Counted from the stretch's first letter, positions 1 through 10,872 are shown. The stretch: DNA of 64,000 nt from Pseudonocardia autotrophica (GCF_003945385.1 NZ_AP018920.1:62001-126000); one strand, 5' to 3'. The notes: generated by a model not told the origin, from the sequence alone. Made by a program: numbers and translations.

Positions 1-228
1 CAGCAGCGGGGTACCTCGCCCGGCGGCCCGCCGGATCAGCTCGACGCTGCGGCCGGCCCGCTCCGGGGTCCCCGGCCCGGGACTGACCAGCACCGCAGCG
101 AACTCGTCGAGCTCGTCGAGCTCGATCTCGTCGTTGCGCCGGACCACCGGGTCGGCGCCGAGCTGGGCCAGATACTGGACCAGGTTGTAGACGAAGCTGT
201 CGTAGTTGTCGACGACGAGAACGCGCAC
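1..228 (-). CDS. Class I glutamine amidotransferase, TrpG/PabA type (3' part cut by window edge)
   Basis: Only the first 76 codons are present. The start is GTG at 228. The product opens with [18 protein letters not shown] and continues to [12 protein letters not shown], the two N-terminal signatures of the amidotransferase subunit of anthranilate or aminodeoxychorismate synthase, which releases ammonia from glutamine. The catalytic Cys and His lie beyond the edge. It follows pknB by 28 bases on the same strand. In M. tuberculosis the equivalent gene (annotated trpG) is also beside pknB but, as I recall, on the opposite strand. Whether it serves tryptophan or folate cannot be told from this fragment. 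Confidence 0.85.
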   Translation of the reverse strand, partial: MRVLVVDNYDSFVYNLVQYLAQLGADPVVRRNDEIELDELDEFAAVLVSPGPGTPERAGRSVELIRRAAGRGTPLL

Positions 229-256
229 CGTCCCACCCTCTCCGATAGTGCCGGGA

Positions 257-2236
257 TCAGTCGAACGGGAATCCGCGGGAACTCTCACCGGTGTCCCCGC
301 CGCTGTCGCCGCCGGTGTCGCCGCCGGAGGCCCGGCCGACCGTGAGTGTCACCTGCCGGCCGTCGGAGGCCTGCGAGCCGCCGGTCGGGTCCTGGCTCAG
401 CACCACGCCGTTCTGCGACGGGTCGGACACGTCGGTGGTCTGGATGGAGAACGACAGCCCCGCCTCGCGCAGCGTGTTGACCGCGTTGTCCACCCGCTGG
501 CCGACGACGTTCGGGATCTGGGTCTGGTTGCCGCGGCTGACCTGGATCGTGATCGTCTGGTCGCGCGCCACCCTCGTCCCGGCCGACGGGTCGCTACCCA
601 CCACCGAGCCGGCGGTGCCGCCGCCGTCGACCTCGCTGCTCTCGATCGAGGTGAAGCCGGCGTTGCGCAGCGCGGATCTGGCCTCCTCGGCGGAGCTGCC
701 GGACACGTCCGGTACGGCGATCGTCTGCTGCTCGCGGCCGATCACCAGCGACACCGACGAGTTGCCGGGCACCCGCTGGCCGGGGCCGGGATCCGAGGAG
801 ATGACCCGGCCGACCTGGCTCGAGTCCGAGGTGTCCTGCTCGGTCCGCCCGCCGATCTGCAGGCCGGCCTCGCGCAGCTGCGCCTCGGCCTGCTCCGGCG
901 TGCTCCCGGCGAGCGAGGGGACCGTCACCTCGGCCGGGCCGGTCCCGACGAACACCGTGACCCGGCTGTTCTCCGGGACCTGGTTGCCGCCGCCCGGGTC
1001 GGTGCGAACGACCTGGCCGACCTGCGCGACATCCGAGGGTTGGTTCTCCTGGGTGAACAGCAGCCCGGCGTTCGTGATCGTGGCGCGGGCCTGGTCCGGG
1101 GTCTGGCCGAGTACGTCCGGCACCGCGACCTGGTCCGGCGCGGAGCTGGAGAACATCTGGTAGCCGACGAAGCCGAGCAGGCCGAGCACGGCCAACACGG
1201 CCACCCACAGGGCGATCTTGCGGCCGCGGCCGGGTCGCTGCTCGTCGTCGTAGTCGTAGTCGCCGGGCATGACGTGCCGGCCGGTCGGTGGGCCGCCGCC
1301 GCCGTCGAGCCGCCGGGTCGCCATCGCCGCGGTGGCGTCGTCGTGCGCCATCATCTGGGTGCGCTCGTACTCGCTCATCACCAGCGGCGCGTGCACCGGC
1401 TCGCCGTTGCGCACCCGCACCAGGTCGGCCCGCATCTCGGCGGCGGACTGGTAGCGGTTGGCCGGGTTCTTGCTGAGCGCCTTGAGCACCACGGCGTCGA
1501 GCGCCGGGGGCACCGACGGGTTCAGCTCGGACGGTGACCGCGGGTCCTCGCGGACGTGCTGGTAGGCGACCGCGACCGGGGTGTCCCCGGTGAAGGGCGG
1601 CTCGCCGGTCAGCAGCTCGAACAGCACGCAGCCCGCGGCGTACACGTCGGACCGGGCGTCCACGGCCTCGCCGCGGGCCTGCTCCGGGGACAGGTACTGG
1701 GCGGTGCCGATCACCGCGGCGGTCTGGGTGACGTTCTGGCCCTCACCCAGCGCACGGGCGATGCCGAAGTCCATCACCTTGACCGCGCCGACGCCGTTGA
1801 TCATGACGTTGGCGGGTTTCACGTCCCGGTGGATGATGTTGTGCCGGTGCGAGAAGTCGAGTGCGGCGCAGACGTCGGCCATCACCTCGACGACCCGCTG
1901 CTGGGTCATCGGCCCGGTCGTCTTGACGATCTCGCGCAGCGTCTGCCCGTCGACGAACTCCATCACGATGTAGGGCAGCGGCCCGAACTCGGACTGGATC
2001 TCGCCGGTGTCGTAGACGGCGACGATCGCCGGATGGTTCAGCGAGGCCGAGTTCTGCGCCTCGCGCCGGAATCGCAGCTGGAACTGCGGGTCACGGGCGA
2101 GGTCGGCGCGCAGGACCTTCACCGCCACGTCCCGGCCGAGCCGGGTGTCGAGGCCACGGTGGACCTCGGACATGCCGCCGTAGCCGAGCGGGTCGCCCAG
2201 CTCGTAGCGCTCGGAGAGCAGTCGCGGTGTCGTCAT
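257..2236 (-). CDS. pknB: Transmembrane Ser/Thr protein kinase with four PASTA domains
   Basis: 659 residues, ATG start. The N-terminal Hanks-type kinase domain (about 10-275) has the ATP lysine K40, the catalytic HRD at 136-138, DFG at 156-158, and activation-loop threonines T170 and T172, matching the autophosphorylation pair of M. tuberculosis PknB. After a low-complexity juxtamembrane part comes one membrane helix (about 342-362), then four extracytoplasmic PASTA repeats with recurrent VPDVLGQ/VPSLAG/VPDVSG/IPNVVG openings, and a Gly/Ser/Asp tail. PASTA domains bind muropeptides or lipid II and couple wall status to phosphorylation of division and wall-synthesis proteins. It sits last but one in the pstP-rodA-pbpA-pknA-pknB chain, 115 bases after pknA. 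Confidence 0.97.
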   Translation of the reverse strand: MTTPRLLSERYELGDPLGYGGMSEVHRGLDTRLGRDVAVKVLRADLARDPQFQLRFRREAQNSASLNHPAIVAVYDTGEIQSEFGPLPYIVMEFVDGQTLREIVKTTGPMTQQRVVEVMADVCAALDFSHRHNIIHRDVKPANVMINGVGAVKVMDFGIARALGEGQNVTQTAAVIGTAQYLSPEQARGEAVDARSDVYAAGCVLFELLTGEPPFTGDTPVAVAYQHVREDPRSPSELNPSVPPALDAVVLKALSKNPANRYQSAAEMRADLVRVRNGEPVHAPLVMSEYERTQMMAHDDATAAMATRRLDGGGGPPTGRHVMPGDYDYDDEQRPGRGRKIALWVAVLAVLGLLGFVGYQMFSSSAPDQVAVPDVLGQTPDQARATITNAGLLFTQENQPSDVAQVGQVVRTDPGGGNQVPENSRVTVFVGTGPAEVTVPSLAGSTPEQAEAQLREAGLQIGGRTEQDTSDSSQVGRVISSDPGPGQRVPGNSSVSLVIGREQQTIAVPDVSGSSAEEARSALRNAGFTSIESSEVDGGGTAGSVVGSDPSAGTRVARDQTITIQVSRGNQTQIPNVVGQRVDNAVNTLREAGLSFSIQTTDVSDPSQNGVVLSQDPTGGSQASDGRQVTLTVGRASGGDTGGDSGGDTGESSRGFPFD

Positions 2237-2351
2237 CGGTTCAGGATTCCCGTAGTCATCGAGCCGTCGGAGGAGTACTCATCATGCCGGTCGGTGGAGC
2301 GGATCACCGCGCTGCGGTCGTCACGTGCGCCGGACCGTCCGTTCCGTGGGA

Positions 2352-4022
2352 TCACCGGGGGACCTCCGGTCCCCCGCGGGACGGCGCGGCGGCGAGTGGG
2401 GCCCGGTCGCCCGTCCGTCCTGCCCGGTCCGCCTCCCGTCCGGCGGCTTCGGCGACGGTACCCGGCGCGATGCCGAGCGAGCCGGTCCGAGTACCGCCCG
2501 GCGACGTCTCCCGGAGGATCATCACGGCGATCAGCACGGCGGCGACGGTCAGCAGCACGAACAGCACCGCCAGCCAGGCCTTCGCCCGCCCGGACCGGCG
2601 CGGGGTGAGATCGAGCGGCCCCGACGGGTGCTGCTCGATCGGCCGGTCCGCGGCGTCGTGCCGGCGCACCGGTGGGCGGGACGGCACCGGCCGCTGCGGG
2701 CCGGGGGTGGCCGGGCCCGGCCGCCCCGGCTGTTCGTGGCCGGGCTGCGCGGGCCGGCCCGGTCCGGTCGGACGCACGGCGTGCTGCGGCCCGTGGAGCG
2801 GCGCCCCGTACGGCGGTGAACCCGGCTGGGCGGGCGGCGGCACCGGGAGCGGCCCCGAGCCGGGCCGCTGCTGCGGCCCGGAGGGCGGCCCGGGTGGCCG
2901 GACAGACGGATCGCCGGCCGGGCGCACCTGTGGCCCGGACAGGGGCCCGGACGGGGGACCGGCAGGGGGCCCGGACACGGGCCGGGCGCCGGACTCCGGA
3001 CGTGATCGCTCGGCGGCGGGACCGGGATCGCGGTCGACGCCGTGCCGAGGTGAGCGGGGGACCCGGCCGCTGTCCTGGCCGGCGTCCCGCCTGCCGTGCC
3101 GGGGGCCGGGATCGTGTTGCTCGTCGTCGCGGCGGAACCCGGGGGCGGCTCCGGTGGGCGCCGGGATCCCGGCCGGCGGCGGCCGGTGCCCGCGGCGCAC
3201 GGCGGCCACCGCGTCGGCGAACTCGGCGCCGTCGGCGTAGCGCTCGGTGGGGTCCTTGACCAGCACCGAGGCGATCAACTCGCGGACCCGCTCCGGGAGC
3301 TCGCCGGGCAGCGGCGGCGGCTCGTCGCGGACCTGCATCATCGCCACCGCGACGGCGCTCTCCGCGCGGAACGGGCGGACCCCGGCGAGGCACTCGTATC
3401 CGACGATGCCGAGCGAGTAGACGTCCCCGGAGGGGCCTGCCTCCTCGCCGGACGCCTGCTCCGGCGCGATGTAGTGGGCGGTGCCCATGACCATGCCGGA
3501 CCGGGTGACCGGGACGGCGTCGGCGGCCTTCGCGATGCCGAAGTCGGTGAGCTTCACGATGCCGTCGGTGCGCAGCAGGATGTTGCCGGGCTTCACGTCA
3601 CGGTGCACGAAGCCCCGCTCGTGCGCGGCGTGCAGCGCGCGGGCGGCCTGCTCGAGGATGTCGAGCGCCTCGTCCGCCGGGATCGGCCCGCGGCCGATCC
3701 GGGTCGACAGCGGCTCGCCGCGGACGAGCTCCATCACCAGGTAGGCGGTGCGCCCACCGGTGCCGGGGGCGTCGTCCTCGCCGTAGTCGTGCACCGATGC
3801 GATGCCGCCGTGGTCGAGCGAGGCGACCGTGCGCGCCTCGATCCGGAACCGGTGCAGGAACTCCGGGTCGTCCGACAGGTCGGACTTGAGCACCTTGACG
3901 GCCACGCTGCGGCCGAGCCGGGTGTCCGAGGCCTCCCAGACCTCGCCCATCCCGCCGACCGCGATCCGCCGGTCCAGCTGGTACCGATCGGAGATCAGCT
4001 GTCCGGCTGCCAGCGCGCTCAC
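2352..4022 (-). CDS. pknA: Transmembrane Ser/Thr protein kinase, cell shape/division
   Basis: 556 residues, GTG start at 4022, 49 bases after pbpA. Kinase domain about 10-275: ATP lysine K43, HRD at 140-142, DFG at 160-162. A long Pro/Gly/Arg-rich linker follows (about 280-465), then a single membrane helix with core [20 protein letters not shown] and a short outer tail without PASTA domains. The partner kinase PknB is the next gene. In mycobacteria PknA and PknB phosphorylate each other, Wag31, FhaA and wall enzymes. The linker is longer and more Pro-rich than in the mycobacterial protein (M. tuberculosis PknA is about 430 residues), so disorder accounts for the extra length. Confidence 0.95.
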   Translation of the reverse strand: MSALAAGQLISDRYQLDRRIAVGGMGEVWEASDTRLGRSVAVKVLKSDLSDDPEFLHRFRIEARTVASLDHGGIASVHDYGEDDAPGTGGRTAYLVMELVRGEPLSTRIGRGPIPADEALDILEQAARALHAAHERGFVHRDVKPGNILLRTDGIVKLTDFGIAKAADAVPVTRSGMVMGTAHYIAPEQASGEEAGPSGDVYSLGIVGYECLAGVRPFRAESAVAVAMMQVRDEPPPLPGELPERVRELIASVLVKDPTERYADGAEFADAVAAVRRGHRPPPAGIPAPTGAAPGFRRDDEQHDPGPRHGRRDAGQDSGRVPRSPRHGVDRDPGPAAERSRPESGARPVSGPPAGPPSGPLSGPQVRPAGDPSVRPPGPPSGPQQRPGSGPLPVPPPAQPGSPPYGAPLHGPQHAVRPTGPGRPAQPGHEQPGRPGPATPGPQRPVPSRPPVRRHDAADRPIEQHPSGPLDLTPRRSGRAKAWLAVLFVLLTVAAVLIAVMILRETSPGGTRTGSLGIAPGTVAEAAGREADRAGRTGDRAPLAAAPSRGGPEVPR

Positions 4023-4071
4023 GGCGCCGCCGGGGGCCTGCGCCGTGCCGGCCGCCCGGTGCGTCCCGGCC

Positions 4072-5541
4072 TCACTGGGCGTCCCGGAGCGCTTCGGCGA
4101 TCACGGCTCGGCCGATCGGGGCGGCGATCGAGCCGCCGGTCGCCTCCTGCGCGCGGTTGCCGCCGTTCTCCACCAGCACCGCGACCGCGACCCGGGGGTT
4201 CTCCGCCGGGGCGAACGCCACGTACCAGGCGTGCGGTGGGGTGTTCTTCGGGTCGGTGCCGTGCTCGGCGGTACCCGTCTTGGACGCGATCTGTACGCCG
4301 GTGATCTTGCCGCCGCCCTGCGTCCGGTCCTCCGAGCCGACCATCAGCTCGGTCAGCGTCCGGGCGACGTCGGCGGGCACCGCGCGGGCCAGCCGGTCCG
4401 GCTCGGTGGTGTCGACGGCGTCGAGCGACTGGCTCTGGATCTCCCGGATCAGGTGCGGGGCCATCGTCTGGCCGCCGTTCGCGATGGAGGCGCCGATCAT
4501 CGCCAGCTGCATCGGGGTGAGCCGGACGTCGCGCTGGCCGATCGCGGACTGCTGGGTGGAGGGCGTGTCCTCCATCGGGCCGACCTGCGAGGCCGTCACC
4601 GGCATCGGGATCTGCAGGTTGGAACCACCGATCCCGAACGCCTCGGCCTGGGCGCGCAGTGCGTCGGCGCCGAGCTCCTGGCCGAGCTGGGCGAACGCGG
4701 TGTTGCAGGAGCGGGCCAGCGCCTCGGCGAGCGAGGCGGTGTCGCCGCCACCGCAGGCCGAGCCGTTGTAGTTCTCCAACGTCGTGGTGGAGTCCGCCAG
4801 CTGGATGTTGCGGGCCGCGGTCAGCCGGCTGTCGGGGGTGTAGCCGTTCTGCAGCGCGGCGGCGGTCGTGACCAGCTTGAACGTCGACCCGGGCGGCTCG
4901 ATCTCGTTGAGCGCGCGGTTGGTCAGCGGGTTCGGGTCGGCGTTGTTGTACTCGCGCCAGGCCGACTGCTGCTCGTCGGCGTCGGCGGCGGCGAGCCGGT
5001 TCGGGTCGTACGTCGGTGTGGAGGCCATCGCGATGATCTCCCCGGTCTGCGGCTCCAGCGCGACGACGGCGCCGGTGAACCCCTGGTCGTTCAGCCGGTC
5101 GTAGGCGACCCGCTGGACGTCCGGGTCGATCGTGGTGACGACGTTGCCGCCGGCCGGGTCCCGGCCGGTGATCAGGTCCGACATCCGGCGGACGAACAGC
5201 CGGTCGTCGGTGCCGTTGAGCACGTCGTCGGCGGAGCGCTCCAGCGCGCCCTTGCCGTATACCGTCGACAGGAAGCCGGTGATCGGGGCGAACGCCGGGC
5301 CCGCCGGGTACTCGCGGGCGTAGCGCAGCCTGCCGCCGGACTCGACGCTCTGCGCGAGCACCTCGCTGCCCGCGGTGATCTGCCCGCGCTGGCGCGAGTA
5401 CTCGTCGATCTGCGAGCGCTGGTTGCGCGGATCGTCGCGGTACTGGCCGGCCATCACCACCTGCACGTAGGTGATGTTCGCGAGCAGGGCGACGACCATG
5501 ACCATCACGGCGAGGGCGATGCGGCGGACCGGGCGGTTCAC
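4072..5541 (-). CDS. pbpA: Class B penicillin-binding protein, peptidoglycan transpeptidase
   Basis: 489 residues, GTG start overlapping the rodA stop by four bases (GTGA). It has one N-terminal membrane anchor (about 8-30), a short dimerisation domain and a transpeptidase domain with all three motifs: S219-T-F-K222, S278-C-N280 and K421-T-G423. It cross-links peptidoglycan stems outside the membrane as partner of the SEDS glycosyltransferase encoded immediately upstream. Length and context match M. tuberculosis PbpA, which is needed for septum formation and is phosphorylated by PknB. No defect is visible. Confidence 0.96.
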   Translation of the reverse strand: MNRPVRRIALAVMVMVVALLANITYVQVVMAGQYRDDPRNQRSQIDEYSRQRGQITAGSEVLAQSVESGGRLRYAREYPAGPAFAPITGFLSTVYGKGALERSADDVLNGTDDRLFVRRMSDLITGRDPAGGNVVTTIDPDVQRVAYDRLNDQGFTGAVVALEPQTGEIIAMASTPTYDPNRLAAADADEQQSAWREYNNADPNPLTNRALNEIEPPGSTFKLVTTAAALQNGYTPDSRLTAARNIQLADSTTTLENYNGSACGGGDTASLAEALARSCNTAFAQLGQELGADALRAQAEAFGIGGSNLQIPMPVTASQVGPMEDTPSTQQSAIGQRDVRLTPMQLAMIGASIANGGQTMAPHLIREIQSQSLDAVDTTEPDRLARAVPADVARTLTELMVGSEDRTQGGGKITGVQIASKTGTAEHGTDPKNTPPHAWYVAFAPAENPRVAVAVLVENGGNRAQEATGGSIAAPIGRAVIAEALRDAQ

Positions 5542-7121
5542 GGGTCGTTCCTCTCCGGGGACGCGGGTGTCGGGCTGGTGCCTCCACCGCCACTGGTGCT
5601 ACCGCTGCCACTGCTGCTGCCACTGCTGCTGCCGATACCGCTGCCACTGCTGCTGCCGATACCGCTGCCACTGCCGGCGCTGCCACTGCCACTGCCGTTG
5701 CCGGGCCGGGCGACGAGCTCGGTGCTGGCCTCCGCGATCGGCGCGCGCGGCTGCGCGGGCCGCTTGGGCAGCGGTGCCCTGGCGACGTGCGAGATCCGCA
5801 GCAGGATCGCGACCAGCGCGTAGTTCGCCAGCAGCGACGACCCACCGTAGGACAGGAACGGCAGGGTCAGGCCGGTCAGCGGGATCAGCTTGGTCACCCC
5901 GCCGATCACCACGAAGATCTGCAGCGCGATCGAGAACGACAGCCCGGTAGCCAGCAGCTTGCCGTAGGAGTCGCGCACCGCCAGCGCGGTGCGCAGCCCC
6001 CGGGTGATCAGCACCAGATAGACGATCAGGATCGCGGCCAGCCCGATCAGGCCCAGCTCCTCGCCCAGCGAGGAGAAGATGAAGTCGGACTCGGCGAACG
6101 GCACCAGATCGGGTCTGCCCGCACCCAGCCCGGTCCCGCCGACCCCGCCGGTCCCGAGCCCGAACAATGCCTGGGCCAGCTGGAAGCCGCCGCCCTCGTA
6201 GTCGGCGAACGGGTCCAGCCAGATCTGCACCCGGACCCGGACGTGGCCGAACAACTGGTAGGCGATGGCGGCGCCGACCGAGAACGCGGCCAGCCCGATG
6301 ACCATCCAGGAGATCCGCTCGGTGGCGGTGTAGAGCAGGACCAGCACCAGGCCGAAGATCAGCAGGGAGCTGCCCAGGTCGCGCTGGAACACCAGCACAC
6401 CGACCGACAGCCCCCAGGCGGCGAGCAGCGGCGCCATGTCCCGGGCGCGCGGCAGCTCCATGCCGAGGAACCGGCGGCCCGCGGTGGAGAGCAGATTGCG
6501 TTTCTGGACCAGGTAGGCCGCGAAGAAGATCAGCAGCAGGATCTTGGCGAACTCGCCCGGCTGGATGCCGGGGCCACCCGGGATGCGGATCCACAGCTTC
6601 GCGCCGTTGACCTCGGAGATCGACGACGGCAGCAGCCCCGGCAGCGCGAGCAGCACGAGACCGGTGAAGCCGGCGGTGTAGCCGTAGCGGGCCAGCGTCC
6701 GGTGGTCGCGCAGGAAGAACAGCACGAGCGCGAACAGGCTCAGCCCGGCGACCGTCCAGGTCATCTGCGCACCGATCAGTCCGGACGGGACGTCCCGGCC
6801 GAGCAGCTCGGCGCGGGCCTCCCTGGCCAGGTCCAGCCGGTGGATCATGACCAGGCCGATGCCGTTGAGCAGCGCGACCGACGGCAGGATCAGCGGGTCC
6901 GCGTACGGGGCGAGCCAGCGCACCACGACATGTGCGAGCGCGAACAGCACCAGGTAGGCGAGCCCGACGAACAGCAGGTCGGTGGTGAGCGACTGCTCCT
7001 GGTTCGCTTCGACGAGCACCAGCGCACCGGTCGTCAGCACCGCCGCCAGACCGAGCATCAGCAGCTCGATCCCGCGGCCGGTCGGGGTGGTCGGCTCCGC
7101 GACGGAGCCCTCCCTGGCCAT
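5538..7121 (-). CDS. rodA: SEDS-family lipid II glycosyltransferase RodA/FtsW
   Basis: 527 residues from ATG at 7121, which shares one base with the pstP stop (TGATG). The open frame continues upstream inside pstP, but this start fits the operon and family. About ten to twelve membrane helices are visible, with the SEDS C-terminal signature LSYGGSSLLANYALVAILL. It polymerises lipid II glycan at the membrane with PbpA. The last 70 residues are an unusual cytoplasmic Gly/Ser tail (GSGSGSAGSGSG, GIGSSSGSG repeats) encoded by a perfect 24-bp direct repeat at 5617-5664 and shorter copies around it. The tail is probably disordered. Confidence 0.95.
   Translation of the reverse strand: MAREGSVAEPTTPTGRGIELLMLGLAAVLTTGALVLVEANQEQSLTTDLLFVGLAYLVLFALAHVVVRWLAPYADPLILPSVALLNGIGLVMIHRLDLAREARAELLGRDVPSGLIGAQMTWTVAGLSLFALVLFFLRDHRTLARYGYTAGFTGLVLLALPGLLPSSISEVNGAKLWIRIPGGPGIQPGEFAKILLLIFFAAYLVQKRNLLSTAGRRFLGMELPRARDMAPLLAAWGLSVGVLVFQRDLGSSLLIFGLVLVLLYTATERISWMVIGLAAFSVGAAIAYQLFGHVRVRVQIWLDPFADYEGGGFQLAQALFGLGTGGVGGTGLGAGRPDLVPFAESDFIFSSLGEELGLIGLAAILIVYLVLITRGLRTALAVRDSYGKLLATGLSFSIALQIFVVIGGVTKLIPLTGLTLPFLSYGGSSLLANYALVAILLRISHVARAPLPKRPAQPRAPIAEASTELVARPGNGSGSGSAGSGSGIGSSSGSGIGSSSGSSSGSGSTSGGGGTSPTPASPERNDP
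5617..5664. repeat. Two perfect 24-bp direct repeats in the rodA 3' end
   Basis: Copies lie at 5617-5640 and 5641-5664, flanked by partial CTGCCACTG units from about 5590 to 5695. In the rodA frame they encode Gly/Ser/Ile blocks of the C-terminal tail. The length is a multiple of three, so copy-number change would keep the frame. Confidence 0.9.
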
Positions 7122-8470
7122 CAGCCGTCGAGCCGGCAGTTCCGGCCCGGCTCGGGGGTCACGGTCGGCAACGGGGTGGTGGTCACCGGCGGGGCCCCCG
7201 GCTCGGGGGGCGGCGCGACGACCACCGGCTCGGGCGGCGGGTTCAGCGTCGAGCAGAGCGGCAGCATCCGGTCGCGCAGCCGGTCCACGGTCGCCCGGGC
7301 CCCGGTCTCGCCGTCGTCGGACAGGATGCCGTCGGTGATCTGGCCGCGCACCGCCTGCGGCAGGTCGTCGAGCGCGATGTCGGAGTGTTCCGCGACGCGC
7401 TGCAGCGGGACACCCAGCACGTTCCCGCGGACTCCCTGGTAGATCGCGACCTGGCCCTGGTCGACGGCGACGTAGTACTGCTGCAGCACCATCGCCCGGG
7501 CGATGAACAGGCCCGCCACCAGCACGGCGAGTACCGCCAGCAGCGCCAGCACCGCCCGCAGCCCGCGGCGCCGGCGCGGCTCCTCGGTCCGGGCGGGCTC
7601 CAGCCGGACCGGCTCGGTCCGGGGCAGCGTCGTCGCGGCGGCGCGCTGCGACGACGACTGCGGCACCCGCTCGTCGCGCTGGTAGTCGCCGTCGCCGGCG
7701 CGCGGGTTGCGCCCGGCCGATCCGCCGATGATCGGCGCGTCGTCGGCGTAGTCCACGTCCACCACGTCCGCCACGATGCACGTGATGTTGTCCGGCCCGC
7801 CACCGCGCAACGCCAGCTCGATCAGCCGGTCGGCGCACTCGCGCGGGTCCGGGTAGTCCTCCAGCGTCTGCTGCAGGGTCTCGTCGCTGACCGGCCCGGA
7901 CAGGCCGTCCGAGCACAGCAGGAACCGGTCCCCGGCGCGGGCCTCGCGGATCGACAGCGACGGCTCGACGTCCTGGCCGGTGATGGCGCGCAGCAGCAGC
8001 GAACGCTGCGGATGCGTGTGCGCCTCCTCCTCGGTGATCCGGCCCTCGTCGATCAGCGACTGGACGAACGTGTCGTCCTTGGTGATCTGGGCGAAATCGC
8101 CGCCGCGCAGCTGGTAGCAGCGCGAGTCACCGACGTGCACCATGCCCAGCCGTGAACCGGCGAACAAGATCGCGGTCAGGGTGGTGCCCATGCCCTCCAG
8201 ATCGGGGGCGTCGGCGACGTGCCGGGAGATCGCGTCGTTGCCGTCGTGGGTCGCGTCCCGGAGGTCGGCGAGCAGGTCGTCGCCGGGTACGTCGTCGTCG
8301 AGCGGGGCCAGGGCGGAGATCACCAGCGACGAGGCGACCTCGCCCGCGGCGTGCCCGCCCATGCCGTCGGCGAGCGCGAGCAGCCGCGGACCGGCGTAGA
8401 CGGCGTCCTGGTTGTTCTGCCGGACGAGTCCGCGGTCGCTGCGGGCCGAGTAGCGCAGAACCAGTGTCAC
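7121..8470 (-). CDS. pstP: PP2C-type Ser/Thr phosphatase
   Basis: 449 residues, GTG start. The N-terminal PP2C domain (about 1-240) shows the metal-binding and family motifs ADGMGGHAAGE, GDSRCY, CSDGLSG and GGPDNITCIV. An Arg-rich linker, one membrane helix (about 312-332) and an extracytoplasmic domain of about 115 residues ending in a Pro-rich tail follow. It reverses PknA/PknB phosphorylation and is the only phosphatase of the block, as in M. tuberculosis. It lies 137 bases after fhaB and overlaps rodA by one base. Confidence 0.96.
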   Translation of the reverse strand: MTLVLRYSARSDRGLVRQNNQDAVYAGPRLLALADGMGGHAAGEVASSLVISALAPLDDDVPGDDLLADLRDATHDGNDAISRHVADAPDLEGMGTTLTAILFAGSRLGMVHVGDSRCYQLRGGDFAQITKDDTFVQSLIDEGRITEEEAHTHPQRSLLLRAITGQDVEPSLSIREARAGDRFLLCSDGLSGPVSDETLQQTLEDYPDPRECADRLIELALRGGGPDNITCIVADVVDVDYADDAPIIGGSAGRNPRAGDGDYQRDERVPQSSSQRAAATTLPRTEPVRLEPARTEEPRRRRGLRAVLALLAVLAVLVAGLFIARAMVLQQYYVAVDQGQVAIYQGVRGNVLGVPLQRVAEHSDIALDDLPQAVRGQITDGILSDDGETGARATVDRLRDRMLPLCSTLNPPPEPVVVAPPPEPGAPPVTTTPLPTVTPEPGRNCRLDG

Positions 8471-8607
8471 GGGGCGGCTCCGGCTTCGGTCGGGGCACGT
8501 CGGGGAGATCCCGCACCGCGGGACCGGTCGAGCGGCCGCGGCACCGGGGGAGCGGGCGGTCGCGGCGGTTTCGTCATGGTCGTTCGCTCATCTGCAGTCC
8601 GAGCGCG

Positions 8608-9078
8608 TCACGATCGGAGCTCGATCACCGTCTTGCCGATGCGGACCGGTGTCCCCAGGGGGACCCGGGTGGGCCCGGAGACCTTAGCCCGCTCCAGATA
8701 CGTGCCGTTCGTCGACCCGAGATCCTCGACGTACCAGTCGTCCCCCTGCTGGGAGATGCGGGCGTGCCGGGTCGACGCGTAGTCGTCGTCGAGCTTGAGG
8801 GTGGAGTCGTCGGCGCGGCCGATCAGGATCGGCCGGGAGTCCAGGGTGATCCGGCTGCCTGCCAGTGGGCCCTGGGTGACCAGCAGCTGACGGGCGACCT
8901 TGCCGCGGCCGGTGCCACGCGCCCGGCCGGCCCTGCCGCCGCCCCGCCCGGGGACGGCCGCCTTGAGTCCGGACGCCGCGTAGAGATCCGAGCGGACCAC
9001 CTGCAGCGCGAGCAGCACGAACAGCCAGAGGAGAGCCAGGAAGCCACCTCTGGTCAGCTGCAGCACCAGTTCCGGCAC
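8608..9078 (-). CDS. fhaB: FHA-domain membrane protein FhaB/FipA
   Basis: 156 residues from GTG at 9078; the open frame runs 11 codons further upstream, but V-P-E-L-V-L-Q-L-T-R matches the mycobacterial N-terminus. One N-terminal membrane helix (FLALLWLFVLLALQVV) precedes a C-terminal FHA domain (about 75-155) with ILIGRADDS, TRHARIS and LGSTNGTYL, the residues that hold phosphothreonine. It reads kinase output and in mycobacteria bridges FtsZ and FtsQ under stress. A strong hairpin at 9115-9145 separates it from fhaA. Confidence 0.94.
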   Translation of the reverse strand: MPELVLQLTRGGFLALLWLFVLLALQVVRSDLYAASGLKAAVPGRGGGRAGRARGTGRGKVARQLLVTQGPLAGSRITLDSRPILIGRADDSTLKLDDDYASTRHARISQQGDDWYVEDLGSTNGTYLERAKVSGPTRVPLGTPVRIGKTVIELRS

Positions 9079-9114
9079 TTCGCCCGTTCGCCCTTCTCGC
9101 GGTTCTCGCACGAA

Positions 9115-9145
9115 CCGCCCGCCCGGATCTTCACCGGGCGGGCGG
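9115..9145 (-). terminator. 12-bp perfect hairpin between fhaA and fhaB
   Basis: Arms CCGCCCGCCCGG (9115-9126) and CCGGGCGGGCGG (9134-9145) pair perfectly around a 7-base loop, 45 bases after the fhaA stop. There is no U-run, which is usual for high-GC terminators. It could instead be a processing or attenuation hairpin that lowers downstream expression relative to fhaA. Confidence 0.65.
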
Positions 9146-9189
9146 CCGATGCCGTCTGTCGTCCAGTCTGACGTGCCGTCGCGGCGCGC

Positions 9190-10566
9190 TCAGCCCTGGG
9201 TCCGGAAGACCAGGCTGGAGTGCCCGACGCGGACGACGTCGCCGTCGGTCAGCTGGCACGACTGGACCGGCGAGTTGTTCACCGTGGTGCCGTTGGTCGA
9301 GCCCAGGTCGTTCAGGGTCGCGACCTGGCCGTCCCAGGTGACCTCCAGGTGCCGCCGGGAGACCCCGGTGTCGGGCAGCCGGAAGTTGGAGTCCTGACCG
9401 CGCCCGATGACGTGGGTGCCCTCGGTCAGCTGGTAGTTGCGGTTCGATCCGTCGTCCAGGATCAGCATCGCGCTCAGCTGCTGCGGGGCGCCCCAGCCAC
9501 CCTGGGCCGGGTAGCCGCCGTCGTAGCCCTGGTCGTAGCCGCCCTGCTGCGGGTAGCCGGGCTGCTGGCCGTACCCCGGCTGGCCGTAACCGCCGTCGTA
9601 GCCCTGGTCGTAGCCGCCCTGCTGCGGGTAGCCCGGCTGGGCATAGCCCTGGGGCTGGCCGTAACCGCCCTGGGGCTGGCCGTAGCCGTCGTAGCCCTGC
9701 TCGTAGCCCTGCTGCGGGTAGCCGGGCTGCTGCTGCTGCGGGTAGCCGCCGCCGTAACCCTGGTTCGGGTCGCCGTAACCGCCCTGGTTCGGGTCCGCAT
9801 ACCCACCCTGGTTCGGGTCCGCGTAGCCGCCCTGGGGCGGGTAGCCGCCCTGCTGCGGGTAGCCGGGCTGGCCGTACTGGTCGTACCCGCCCTGCTGCTG
9901 GCCGTACTGCCCGCCACCCTGCTGCTGGTACTGGTCGTACCCCTGCTGCGGGGGCTGGCCGTAGCCGCCCTGCTGGCCGTACTGGTCGTACCCGCCCTGC
10001 TGCTGGCCGTACTGGCCGCCGCCCTGCTGACCCTGCTCCTGGTCGTACCCCGGAGGCGCGTAGGTCTGCTGGCCGTATCCGCCGGGTGCGCCCCGGTCGT
10101 ATCCGTACTGCCCGTTGTCCTCGGGGTGGCCCGGTTGCTGGCTCATGGGTGCTTCTCCTGCGGTGCGTGCTCTGGTGGCGGCCCGACGGGAAGCATCGGG
10201 GTCGACAGCGGAGCGGGTGCGGAACTGTCCCGTGTGCAGCGCCTCGGAGCGCTCCAGAAAGACTACGACCTCACCGTAGGTGTCCCATCCCTGGTCGGTG
10301 AGTTCTTTCGCCACGTGCGACGACAGGGATCGGACGACCCCGTCCTCGTCGCCAGCCATCCGGTCGAGATCGCTGGGGCTGAGCAGCACCGTGAACCGGT
10401 TGGGTGCCAGCAGGCGACCCCCGGCGAGCTGCTCGACGTTGTCCTCGGCTTCCCTCAGCAGCGCCTGTGCGACTTCCTGTGGGACGACGCTGCCTCCGAA
10501 GACCCGCGCGAACGCATCGCCCACGAACCCCTGAAGACGGCGCTCGAAGCGATCCACGCGGCCCAA
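9190..10566 (-). CDS. fhaA: FHA-domain signalling protein with DUF3662 domain
   Basis: 458 residues. The chosen start is TTG at 10566 because a clear GGAGGAG lies five bases upstream; GTG three codons later is the alternative. The N-terminal DUF3662 domain (about 1-125) is followed by roughly 230 residues of Gln/Gly/Tyr/Pro repeats ([23 protein letters not shown] types) and a C-terminal FHA domain (about 370-455) with [21 protein letters not shown] and [11 protein letters not shown]. FhaA is a PknB substrate that binds the MurJ pseudokinase and tunes wall synthesis in mycobacteria. The central repeats are probably disordered. It heads the block, facing away from tRNA-Leu. Confidence 0.93.
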   Translation of the reverse strand: MGRVDRFERRLQGFVGDAFARVFGGSVVPQEVAQALLREAEDNVEQLAGGRLLAPNRFTVLLSPSDLDRMAGDEDGVVRSLSSHVAKELTDQGWDTYGEVVVFLERSEALHTGQFRTRSAVDPDASRRAATRARTAGEAPMSQQPGHPEDNGQYGYDRGAPGGYGQQTYAPPGYDQEQGQQGGGQYGQQQGGYDQYGQQGGYGQPPQQGYDQYQQQGGGQYGQQQGGYDQYGQPGYPQQGGYPPQGGYADPNQGGYADPNQGGYGDPNQGYGGGYPQQQQPGYPQQGYEQGYDGYGQPQGGYGQPQGYAQPGYPQQGGYDQGYDGGYGQPGYGQQPGYPQQGGYDQGYDGGYPAQGGWGAPQQLSAMLILDDGSNRNYQLTEGTHVIGRGQDSNFRLPDTGVSRRHLEVTWDGQVATLNDLGSTNGTTVNNSPVQSCQLTDGDVVRVGHSSLVFRTQG

Positions 10567-10773
10567 ATGATCTCCTCCGTCGGCATCGGCGTGTCGGTGA
10601 TGTCTCGCCGATCGTATCTGTGCTAACCGGGGGACCCGGCGGCGCCCGACCGTACCGGCCCGGCGAGTGCTCGCGTCCCCTTCTCCGATGTACCCGCGAT
10701 CGTTGTTCCGCGCATCCGGGGACCCCCCTGCACGGGCCCTCCGGGCGGGGTGCTAACTTTTTCTCGTCGCTCG

Positions 10774-10856
10774 GGGCGAGTGGCGGAATGGCAGACGCGC
10801 ACGGTTCAGGTCCGTGTGTCCGAAAGGACGTGAGGGTTCAACTCCCTCCTCGCCCA
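10774..10856 (+). tRNA. tRNA-Leu (anticodon CAG)
   Basis: Cloverleaf read directly: acceptor arms GGGCGAG (10774-10780) and CTCGCCC (10849-10855), anticodon stem CACGG/CCGTG around loop TTCAGGT giving anticodon CAG, a long variable arm typical of class II tRNA-Leu, and T-arm GAGGGTTCAACTCCCTC. The 3' CCA is not encoded. M. tuberculosis has leuT at the same place beside fhaA. Confidence 0.96.
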
Positions 10857-10872
10857 CACTTTCACCTCCTGC

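Noticed and set aside
206..1537. 443-residue plus-strand open frame opposite pknB
   Set aside because: It is the antisense shadow of the kinase gene. High GC3 leaves long open frames on the other strand, and the product is Gly/Ala/Arg/Val-rich without domains.
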